A DNA stretch of 19,975 nucleotides from the NCBI GenBank assembly GCA_964506435.1, contig CAZDLK010000040.1, forward strand, positions 1-19,975, written 5' to 3'. A program made the position numbers and the translations under genes. The DNA comes from JAOZHU01 sp964506435. GTDB lineage: Archaea > Thermoproteota > Bathyarchaeia > Bathyarchaeales > Bathycorpusculaceae. Of this stretch, positions 14,799 through 19,975 are shown in pieces. The notes beneath the pieces were generated by a model. It was not told the origin of the DNA and made no database searches. It worked only from the letters and a program-made list of their open reading frames with translations. Positions within the stretch are counted from its first letter, which is position 1. Each line of letters opens with the position of its first letter.

Positions 14799-15944
14799 TT
14801 GAAAGCCATTACAGCATGGCGGCGAAGTGTCCGTTCTGTTTGTCCACCAGTCTTGGCGTTAATTTCAATATTGGCGATTTTGAATTTACCCTCTTCATAT
14901 TCAGCAGAGTTGACTGATGAGGAAAACGGTTTGGCGTTTCTGAATGAAGTAGTCAAGCTTGACATGGCAAAATACAATGTGAACGCTGAGAAACTTCTTG
15001 TATATCCGTTGATAGGAATTATTGATAACGCCGTGCAATATACTCTTGAATCCACTGAAAGTAAATTAAGTGTTCTTACATATTTCAAGAAAGGCGCTGT
15101 TATTTTGTGTTCTGCTTCTATGCTTCAAGGTCTGCCTATTATTGCGGAACCTGCCGCGAGTGTTCTTGACTATGCTAAAAACGCAATGAGCAGGTATCAG
15201 GCATACTCTAAAGCTTCGCATATCCAGCCAATGCGAGACATGCTAAACGAAGTCACTGAGCTAAAATCCGTGGCAACCGCAACAGAACGCCTCAAGTTCC
15301 AAATATTAACTAATGAAGAGAATATCATCCAGTTTACGTGGGTACCAACTGTCAATGGTATAGATGTCCCCCAAAACAGTTTGCGATTTACATTCTGTAA
15401 CGAAACTTTCATGGAATTTGCGGATTTTTCGGATTGCTACACAATAGGCAGTGCCGACGTAAAAATTTCTAAGGAAACCGCTATTGACATTGCCAAGAAA
15501 CGCGCCGCAATTTTCTCGTATACAATTGGGCAAACAACGGAAAGCAACCTCGGTATAATGACTGAATATATAATTGCTGAAGTGGCTATGGCAAATAAAG
15601 GCAAATATGTGCTTTATCCTTACTGGACGATCCGAATGCCATTGGACAAGACGTACTATGGCGGAGTCTGCGAGATTCGCGTGCTGCTATGGGCTGACAC
15701 AGGTGAGGTCACAGACGTCGTGGCGATACAAACTCTGGGCACCACTCTAGAAGATTCCACAAATTCAACATTATCACCAGAAAATACTGAAACCACAGGA
15801 CCTTACACTAGCACCCAGCCTCAGCAAGAATGCGGTTCAAATCTGTCAGTAAACGCATCTCTGATAATGGCTGGAATAACAGTAACAGGCATAGCAGTTG
15901 TTGCCCTATCAGCGCTAATTGTTAAGAAAAGAAAAGGCAAATAG
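14799..15944 (+). CDS. Extracellular anchored protein, possible PepSY-like region
   Basis: A 381-aa protein with an N-terminal signal peptide (basic WRRSVR, then PPVLALISILAILNLP, cleavage near SSYSA), a long extracellular part, a Thr/Ser/Gln-rich stalk (about NSTLSPENTETTGPYTSTQPQ), a C-terminal transmembrane helix (ASLIMAGITVTGIAVVALSA) and a KKRKGK tail. The segment ISKETAIDIAKKRAAIF ... YPYWTIRMPLDK ... VLLWADTGEV resembles the helix-plus-sheet pattern of PepSY-type domains, but that is weak. TTG 14799 is preferred over the frame opening at 14775, since GGAGG sits 7 bases before it. Its promoter matches that of the kelch-NosD operon, so the three surface proteins are probably co-regulated. 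Function unknown. Confidence 0.72.
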   Translation: MKAITAWRRSVRSVCPPVLALISILAILNLPSSYSAELTDEENGLAFLNEVVKLDMAKYNVNAEKLLVYPLIGIIDNAVQYTLESTESKLSVLTYFKKGAVILCSASMLQGLPIIAEPAASVLDYAKNAMSRYQAYSKASHIQPMRDMLNEVTELKSVATATERLKFQILTNEENIIQFTWVPTVNGIDVPQNSLRFTFCNETFMEFADFSDCYTIGSADVKISKETAIDIAKKRAAIFSYTIGQTTESNLGIMTEYIIAEVAMANKGKYVLYPYWTIRMPLDKTYYGGVCEIRVLLWADTGEVTDVVAIQTLGTTLEDSTNSTLSPENTETTGPYTSTQPQQECGSNLSVNASLIMAGITVTGIAVVALSALIVKKRKGK

Positions 15945-15953
15945 TATGCTGCT

Positions 15954-15976
15954 TCCTCTCCTTTTTTTCTTTATTG
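15954..15976 (+). terminator. T-rich terminator after the 14799 gene
   Basis: CCTCTCCTTTTTTTCTTTATT follows the stop codon by about 10 bases. Archaeal transcription often ends at such T-runs without a hairpin. I see no gene from here to 16117. Confidence 0.5.
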
Positions 15977-16117
15977 CTTTAATAACTGTATGATGGCAAA
16001 TACCTTTCAGCAATCTTTCTGATAATGCTGCGAACCCAATGTTAAAAAAACTATGTGAAAACGCACATAGAGATTGTGATAAAAGAAAATTGTTGGTGAG
16101 TTTGTTTTTTCATGGGT

Positions 16118-16183
16118 TTACCATTCTTCTTCTTCCCATTCTTCGTCTTCGCCTTCTTCCCATTCCTCGTCTTCGTACACCAT
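16118..16183 (-). CDS. 21-residue highly acidic microprotein
   Basis: A tiny reading frame: ATG 16183, stop TAA 16118-16120, 21 aa. The sequence starts MVYEDEEW and consists of two tandem EDEEWEE units separated by one Gly, closing with extra Glu and a final Trp; it is almost only Glu, Asp and Trp. A perfect GGAGGTG ribosome site lies 9 bases upstream, and a TATA-like AATATTTAAACG lies near 16239-16250 on the minus strand, giving a leader of about 30 nt. Together these argue for real translation. The Trp residues in a regular acidic context suggest a disordered peptide that binds a basic surface or metal; this is a guess. No family recognised. Confidence 0.6.
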   Translation of the reverse strand: MVYEDEEWEEGEDEEWEEEEW

Positions 16184-16373
16184 TCTTCTTTTCACCTCCA
16201 CGCGCAATTTTAGTGTTAGTTTAGCGTAGCTTGGAACCGTTTAAATATTTGTATTCGACAATTGTCGTAGTCCCCCGCGAAACTTCAAAGAAACTCGGCA
16301 GTTTTTGGCGCAGTTTTCTCTAAAACGTTTCTCGACAACAAAATGGATAAATCCCTCGGAGGAAACTTTCAAC

Positions 16374-16438
16374 GGGGATGATGTGAGGCGACGGCTACGA
16401 GCCCAAAGCTGTGAGAAAAGCCGTACTTGCACTGACCC
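16374..16438 (+). ncRNA. C/D-box-like small RNA candidate
   Basis: GGGG (16374-16377), C-like box ATGATGT (16378-16384; consensus RTGATGA, 6/7), D box CTGA (16432-16435) and CCC (16436-16438) form the expected short terminal stem with C/D kink-turn. C-start to D-end is 58 nt, the usual archaeal size. A weak C'-like TGTGAGA is at 16410-16416, but no clear D' box. A TATA-like GGATAAATC (16345-16353) sits about 26 bases before the RNA start. Unusually, ACGGCT (16391-16396) and AGCCGT (16419-16424) are complementary, so it may instead be a hairpin with a kink-turn that binds L7Ae. It lies just upstream of the THUMP gene. Confidence 0.42.
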
Positions 16439-16460
16439 TCTTAAATGGAGTTGAAAAAAA

Positions 16461-16985
16461 ATGCTTTCGGATTTTAACCTCTTAGCCACAACAATGCGCG
16501 GAAACGAACGCCAAATGTGCTACGAACTAGCGTACCTGCTCAAGGAAGCCGGCGACCCCGAGCCCACAGTAGGCAAAACAGGCATAAGAGGCGTCATCGT
16601 AGCCAAAACCGCGTTAAACCCCATCGAAGCCATAGACAAATTCCGCAGCATCCTGCAGGAACGCCCCTACGAGTTCCGCTACGCACTGAGAATCCTTCCA
16701 ATCGAGAAAGTAATCCGCACCGACCTAAACGAAGTAAAATGCGTGGCTACAGAGTTTGCCGCAAAAATAGGCGAAAACGAAACTTTCAGAGTCACAGTGG
16801 AAAAACGTTTCACGAGCATTCACTCGCAAGAATTCATCGAGGCTGCCGCCACGGACATACAGAACAAAGCGGATTTGGAAAACCCCGACAAAATCCTGCT
16901 AATCGAAGTTCTCGGCGGATTAACAGGCATGGCGCTCATAAAGCCCACTGACATCTTAGCGGTTATCAAAGAAAAAATGCTTTAG
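16461..16985 (+). CDS. Stand-alone THUMP-domain protein (Tan1/THUMPD1-like)
   Basis: A 174-aa protein that is essentially a THUMP domain with its N-terminal ferredoxin-like part: DFNLLATTMRGNERQMCYEL, a middle region with RILPIEKVIRTDLNEV, then FRVTVEKRFTSIHSQEFIEA and the ending ILLIEVLGGLTGMALIKP. In eukaryotes Tan1/THUMPD1 is the tRNA-binding partner of the acetyltransferase that makes ac4C12; archaeal homologues are assumed to act similarly, although no acetyltransferase gene is here. GGAGTTG lies about 9 bases before ATG. It converges on the Cgi121 gene with one base between the stops. Confidence 0.85.
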   Translation: MLSDFNLLATTMRGNERQMCYELAYLLKEAGDPEPTVGKTGIRGVIVAKTALNPIEAIDKFRSILQERPYEFRYALRILPIEKVIRTDLNEVKCVATEFAAKIGENETFRVTVEKRFTSIHSQEFIEAAATDIQNKADLENPDKILLIEVLGGLTGMALIKPTDILAVIKEKML

Positions 16986-16986
16986 C

Positions 16987-17550
16987 CTAAAGCTGAGTTG
17001 CCAACAGAGCCATTCGCTCAATGACAAGATTAACCAAAGCCTGCTGAACATCGCCTTTAGCCACTACCGTCTCCAACTCTCCATCAGATACGCTGAACGC
17101 TTCGCGGATGCTCTGCACTTTACTGTTGGATAGTTCAAGAACTGTCTCGTCGGGTTCTGCACCGACGCGTTTCGAAACCGAGGAAAGTGCTGCTTTTACA
17201 GCGTCTGGGTTCTCACCAATTATCACCGCTGCAACATCAGCAGAGTCACAGTTGACGCCCACGTGCGCTATAGCCTTTCGAATCTGCCGCTGTGCAGAAG
17301 CGTAGAGCATAACCTCCACCGCAACGCTTTTCGAAATGTTAGTTTTGTTTCTGAAAGCTGTTAACGCGTTTAAAACTGCAAAGTACAGGTGCTGCCACGT
17401 AGCCACCAATTCAGCGTTGAAGAACTGTACCTCAGTGCCCTGCTGCTCCCTGCGGATTGCCTTCAAAAAGTCTTCAGCATCCTCAATTTTGACGTTGCGG
17501 AAACCCGTGATTTCCACGTATTCCCCAAACTCTTCAAAGTACTTCAGCAA
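16987..17550 (-). CDS. cgi121: KEOPS complex subunit Cgi121
   Basis: A 187-aa protein with the Cgi121 hallmark: FFNAELVATWQHLYFAVLNA, then KTNISKSVAVEVMLYASAQR followed by QIRKAI, and a C-terminal KRVGAEPDE region. In KEOPS (with Kae1, Bud32, Pcc1) Cgi121 binds the tRNA 3' CCA end and supports Bud32 during t6A37 synthesis. The TTG start overlaps the phosphoribosyltransferase stop by 7 bp, with GAGGAAAG upstream inside that gene, so the two are translationally coupled. The other KEOPS genes are not in the window. Confidence 0.92.
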   Translation of the reverse strand: MLKYFEEFGEYVEITGFRNVKIEDAEDFLKAIRREQQGTEVQFFNAELVATWQHLYFAVLNALTAFRNKTNISKSVAVEVMLYASAQRQIRKAIAHVGVNCDSADVAAVIIGENPDAVKAALSSVSKRVGAEPDETVLELSNSKVQSIREAFSVSDGELETVVAKGDVQQALVNLVIERMALLATQL

Positions 17551-18140
17551 GTTCTTTCCTCAAACATTTCCTGTAGAAACTTTTCCGCCAACTGTTTAGG
17601 AAACCCAGCTTTTACAAGTTTCGCAGTCATCGTATTAACCGCGGCTTTATCTCGGTATTTTTTAACGATTTTTCTAACAGTTTCTCTGGTTTCCCATGGA
17701 AAAACCACCCAGCGCCTCGTCTCCCGCGCGTAATAGTCTGGCTTAATCTTGCTCCACGGCTTATAGTAAAGCGTGGCTACTCGTGTTTCTTTTGCGTCCT
17801 GCTGCGAAACGTGCGCTTTCACGAGTTTCAGGCTTTCACCCGAGTCAGCAACATCATCCACAACGAGCACTTTTTTTCCTGTTACAACCACAGAAACGCT
17901 CTGCGTTAAAACTGGTGCTTTTTTCGTTTCAGCAACGCCCACGTAAAACTCGACGCTCACGCTGCCGAGCGCTGTTTCTAGAAGGTCAGCTAAAACTCGC
18001 GCTGGAATCCATCCGCCTCTTGAAACGGCAATTATCACGTCGGGTTTAAAGCTGCTCTTGCGGATTTCTTCAGCTTGATTAATCAGCATTGAGTATATCT
18101 GGTGCCACGTCGGTACTTCAAATTCAACTTTAGCTTCCAC
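17544..18140 (-). CDS. Phosphoribosyltransferase (archaeal purine PRTase type)
   Basis: A 198-aa type I PRTase: an N-terminal hood (VPTWHQIYSMLINQAEEIRK), PDVIIAVSRGGWIPARVLADLL with the pyrophosphate-binding loop, and the PRPP-binding signature VLVVDDVADSGESL. RATLYYKPWSKIKPDYYA-like spacing and FPWE (here VVFPWETRETV) are typical of the hypoxanthine/guanine/xanthine-type archaeal group. It probably salvages purine bases with PRPP. The C-terminal about 45 residues (KIVKKYRDKAAVNTMTAKLV and on) form an extra helical tail. GTG start; a TATA-like palindrome AAGTTTAAACTT (18182-18193) lies about 45 bases upstream. Operon with Cgi121. Exact base specificity cannot be read from sequence. Confidence 0.85.
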   Translation of the reverse strand: MEAKVEFEVPTWHQIYSMLINQAEEIRKSSFKPDVIIAVSRGGWIPARVLADLLETALGSVSVEFYVGVAETKKAPVLTQSVSVVVTGKKVLVVDDVADSGESLKLVKAHVSQQDAKETRVATLYYKPWSKIKPDYYARETRRWVVFPWETRETVRKIVKKYRDKAAVNTMTAKLVKAGFPKQLAEKFLQEMFEERTC

Positions 18141-18181
18141 AACGTTTCCCTTTTCCGCAAAGAGAAACTTGTTGAAAACTC

Positions 18182-18216
18182 AAGTTTAAACTTTAGCTTC
18201 GGGCAACCTATAATTA
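18182..18216. promoter_or_regulatory. Divergent promoter region, PRTase-cgi121 and hutI-like gene
   Basis: AAGTTTAAACTT (18182-18193), a perfect 12-bp palindrome, can serve as TATA box for the minus-strand operon. CCTATAATTA (about 18208-18217) can serve for the plus-strand amidohydrolase, whose TTG at 18250 would then be nearly leaderless. Confidence 0.4.
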
Positions 18217-18249
18217 CTCTGTTGCATATAGTTTCAGCACGGTACCGCT

Positions 18250-19575
18250 TTGAGCAAAATTTCTAAGGCAAGAATTAGAAGCAGAGAGAGTGCAGATATT
18301 CTCATTGTGAACGCTGAGGAACTGCTAACTCTAGCCGAAGGAGGTCAACAGCCTAGAACAGGCAAACAAATGCGCGAGTTAGGAATTGTGCATGACGGCG
18401 CCATCGCCATCAGAGATGGTCGAATTTTGGCGGTTGGAAAAACTCAAGACGTTACCAAAGCATTCAGAGCTGGATACGTTATTAACGCCAAGGGAAAACT
18501 GGTTCTTCCAGGCTTTGTGGATCCGCATACACATTTGGTTTTTGCGGGTTCCCTAGAAGACGAGTTCCAACTGCGCGTTGAAGGTGCTTCCCGCATGGAA
18601 CTACTCAGTTCAGGCGGCGACATACTGAAAACTGTTAAAGAAACTCGCAAAGCAGGAACTGAAAAACTTGTGAACCTCGGCTTGGAAAGACTTGATTCCA
18701 TGCTGGAGCACGGCACAACCACGGTTGAAGCAAAAAGCGGGTACGGCTTAAGCACCGCAGAAGAACTCAAGATTTTAGAAGTCACGCGGCGACTAAATCG
18801 GTTGCACTGCGTGAACGTGGTTGCCACTTTCATGGGCGCCAACGCTGTACCATCCGAGTACAAAGGCAACCCAGAGGAGTACATTAACTCGATTATTGGC
18901 GAGGCAATACCGAAGGTCGCGGAGAAGGGGCTGGCTGAGTTTTGTGACGTTTTTTGTGAACGAAGAGTCTTCAGTTTAGCGCAAGCAAAACGGATTTTAG
19001 TGAAAGGCCAAGCGCATGGGCTGAAGCCTAAGATTCACGCTGACGAAATGAGTTTGCTAGGCGGCGCAGAAATAGCTGCTGATGTAGGCGCAGTCTCTGC
19101 TGAACACTTGTTGTTTTCGTCGGTTGAAGGTATCAAAGCTATGGCTGAAAAAGGCGTAATTGCAGTTTTGCTTCCTGCCGCCGCGTTCAGCCTGATGATG
19201 GGCAGATACGCTGACGCGAGATTGATGATTGACTGCGGCGTGCCAGTGGCTTTGGGAACAGACTTCAGCGCGGACTGCTGGATTGCGAACCAACAGTTAG
19301 TCATAGCCATGGCCTGCCACTTCATGCGCATGACACCTGCGGAAGCCATTACAGCTGCAACAATTAACGCTGCGCATGCGGTTAACCGCGCTGGCGAAGT
19401 TGGCAGTTTAGAAGTAGGCAAAAGAGCTGACATTGCCATTTTGAATGCGTCTAACCACAAGTTTCTAGGCTACTGTTTCGGCGTGAACTTGGTGGATAAA
19501 GTGATTAAAAACGGCAGAGTGGTTGTGGATAGAGAAAAACAAGATGCTCCTGTATTCATGAGCAAAATAGAATAA
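18250..19575 (+). CDS. Imidazolonepropionase (HutI)-family amidohydrolase with altered substrate pocket
   Basis: A 441-aa amidohydrolase of the HutI family, which in histidine breakdown opens imidazolonepropionate to formiminoglutamate. Metal and catalytic residues are intact: His93/His95 (DPHTHLVF), His263 and Glu266 (KIHADE), His286 (SAEHLLF) and Asp338 (LGTDFS); the C-terminal GKRADIAIL beta strand is normal. Three positions that, from memory of B. subtilis HutI, bind substrate are changed: Arg89 is Leu102, Tyr102 is Arg115 (GASRMEL) and His185 is Asn198 (FMGANAVP). Tyr152 is kept as Tyr165. The substrate may therefore differ. No hutH, hutU or hutG is nearby. The N-terminus is longer than usual by some 20 residues, and the start (TTG) is uncertain. 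Confidence 0.85.
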   Translation: MSKISKARIRSRESADILIVNAEELLTLAEGGQQPRTGKQMRELGIVHDGAIAIRDGRILAVGKTQDVTKAFRAGYVINAKGKLVLPGFVDPHTHLVFAGSLEDEFQLRVEGASRMELLSSGGDILKTVKETRKAGTEKLVNLGLERLDSMLEHGTTTVEAKSGYGLSTAEELKILEVTRRLNRLHCVNVVATFMGANAVPSEYKGNPEEYINSIIGEAIPKVAEKGLAEFCDVFCERRVFSLAQAKRILVKGQAHGLKPKIHADEMSLLGGAEIAADVGAVSAEHLLFSSVEGIKAMAEKGVIAVLLPAAAFSLMMGRYADARLMIDCGVPVALGTDFSADCWIANQQLVIAMACHFMRMTPAEAITAATINAAHAVNRAGEVGSLEVGKRADIAILNASNHKFLGYCFGVNLVDKVIKNGRVVVDREKQDAPVFMSKIE

Positions 19576-19594
19576 AGTTTCCTTAAGCGAAAAG

Positions 19595-19705
19595 TTAATC
19601 CTCAATATCGGGCAAAAACTCTATTACTTTGACGAGAAGCTGCACTATGGCGCCATCAAACTTTTGATACTGTTCCATGTCCGCAATCGGAATAACGTAT
19701 CGCAT
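19595..19705 (-). CDS. Possible 36-residue leaderless small protein
   Basis: ATG 19705 to TAA 19595 encodes 36 aa, beginning MRYVIPIADMEQYQKF and ending EFLPDIED: a basic/hydrophobic start, an amphipathic helix (GAIVQLLVKVIEFL) and an acidic tail. TTATAAAAAT (19727-19736 on the minus strand) sits about 27 bases upstream of the ATG, the right distance for a leaderless transcript. No homologue recognised; being so short, it could be chance. Confidence 0.4.
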   Translation of the reverse strand: MRYVIPIADMEQYQKFDGAIVQLLVKVIEFLPDIED

Positions 19706-19713
19706 GTTCTATT

Positions 19714-19911
19714 TCATACGCGGACTATTTTTATAACAATTCTTATGCCCCATACTTCGAACTTCGAAGTAGCGCACATATTCTCTCTGAGCATTTTGAC
19801 ACTTTCATGCAATTTTTCGATGCTGTACACACCATAAATTACGTCTTTCACTATATCTTTTTCGTAGAACCCTCTGAAAAGCTCCTTTTCAGGCACCAAC
19901 GTAGACGACAA
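19714..19911 (-). CDS. Uncertain 65-aa ORF directly downstream of tRNA-Gly
   Basis: An open frame from TTG 19911 to TGA 19714 that begins 10 bases after the tRNA 3' end. The product has a helical, charged middle (EKDIVKDVIYGVYSIEKLHESVKML) described here only in outline, and a strand-like end (FEVWGIRIVIKIVRV). It has no clear ribosome site and no known domain. Its 3' part contains a perfect palindrome and the TATA box of the next small ORF, which argues that the stretch is partly regulatory. Could be a remnant of an element integrated at the tRNA. Confidence 0.25.
   Translation of the reverse strand: MSSTLVPEKELFRGFYEKDIVKDVIYGVYSIEKLHESVKMLRENMCATSKFEVWGIRIVIKIVRV
19754..19770. promoter_or_regulatory. 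Palindrome upstream of the small leaderless ORF
   Basis: ACTTCGAACTTCGAAGT is a perfect 8-bp inverted repeat around one C. It lies about 30 bases upstream of the TATA-like box at 19727-19736 (minus strand), an ordinary position for an archaeal activator or repressor site. It falls inside the uncertain 65-aa frame. Confidence 0.35.
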
Positions 19912-19921
19912 TGGAATGTTG

Positions 19922-19975
19922 TGGTGCGGTCGCCGGGATTTGAACCCGGGATCATTAGCTTGGAAGGCTAAAGTC
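19922..19975 (-). tRNA. tRNA-Gly (anticodon TCC), 3' part, cut by window edge
   Basis: Minus strand, read 5' to 3': anticodon stem TTAGC, loop CTTCCAA (anticodon TCC, glycine), stem GCTAA, variable loop TGATC, T-arm CCGGG-TTCAAAT-CCCGG, acceptor strand CGACCGC, discriminator A and an encoded CCA (19922-19924). The D-arm and 5' acceptor strand lie beyond the right edge. Its genome-encoded CCA is worth noting, as many archaea add it afterwards. No intron is visible at position 37/38. Confidence 0.93.

Noticed and set aside
14753..15088. 111-aa minus-strand frame opposite the start of the 14799 gene
   Set aside because: The plus-strand protein has promoter, ribosome site, signal peptide and anchor; the opposite frame has none.
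15990..16035. ATGATGG ... CTGA near 15991-16023 as another C/D-box RNA
   Set aside because: Only about 33 nt between boxes, no terminal stem and no second box pair.
1..19975. CRISPR array, insertion sequence, prophage or inteins
   Set aside because: No regularly spaced repeats, transposase, integrase or phage genes were seen, and aIF5B, ABCE1 and Top6 show no intein insertions.

Overview
The window reads as chromosomal DNA from an archaeon. It carries topoisomerase VI (both subunits), archaeal aIF5B, FEN-1, ABCE1/RLI, a KEOPS Cgi121 subunit, a stand-alone THUMP protein, frequent TTG/GTG starts, AT-rich boxes about 25 bases before predicted transcript starts, and a tRNA-Gly with an encoded CCA. 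The mix of information-processing genes with NosD-like and kelch surface proteins ending in a hydrophobic helix plus Lys/Arg tail suggests a Bathyarchaeia-like lineage. That placement is an inference and no marker here settles it.

Layout. 1-602: 3' end of glmS. 589-3135 (minus): kelch then NosD-like secreted/anchored proteins, one operon. 3193-3532: regulatory and A/C-rich, G-poor intergenic DNA. 3533-4247 (plus): protein-L-isoaspartate O-methyltransferase, interrupted by a 34-nt insertion that folds as a bulge-helix-bulge archaeal intron. 4255-5289 (minus): FEN-1. 5347-6914 (minus): operon of a secreted protein plus a membrane-anchored winged-helix regulator, with a palindrome over its promoter. 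7181-7474 (plus): MoaD/SAMP-like protein. 7479-9260 (minus): aIF5B. 9407-9724 (plus): zinc-ribbon/DUF4342-like protein. 9729-9932 (minus): small two-helix membrane protein. 10004-12602 (minus): top6B-top6A operon. 12778-14565 (minus): ABCE1. 14799-15944 (plus): anchored extracellular protein. 16118-16183 (minus): 21-residue acidic microprotein. About 16374-16438 (plus): C/D-box-like RNA. 16461-16985 (plus): THUMP protein. 16987-18140 (minus): phosphoribosyltransferase and Cgi121. 18250-19575 (plus): HutI-like amidohydrolase. 19595-19911 (minus): two small uncertain ORFs. 19922 to the end (minus): tRNA-Gly.

Two themes stand out. The first is RNA processing and translation: an apparent BHB intron in a protein-coding mRNA, THUMP (tRNA acetylation), Cgi121 (t6A), ABCE1, aIF5B and a C/D-like sRNA. 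The second is a cell-surface layer: three C-terminally anchored proteins and one secreted protein. Two of these transcription units, 11.5 kb apart, share a 71-bp promoter block that aligns without gaps (57/71 identical) and contains two inverted-repeat boxes exactly 33 bp apart. This points to a common, unidentified regulator.

All family assignments come from reading motifs by eye; no database search was run.
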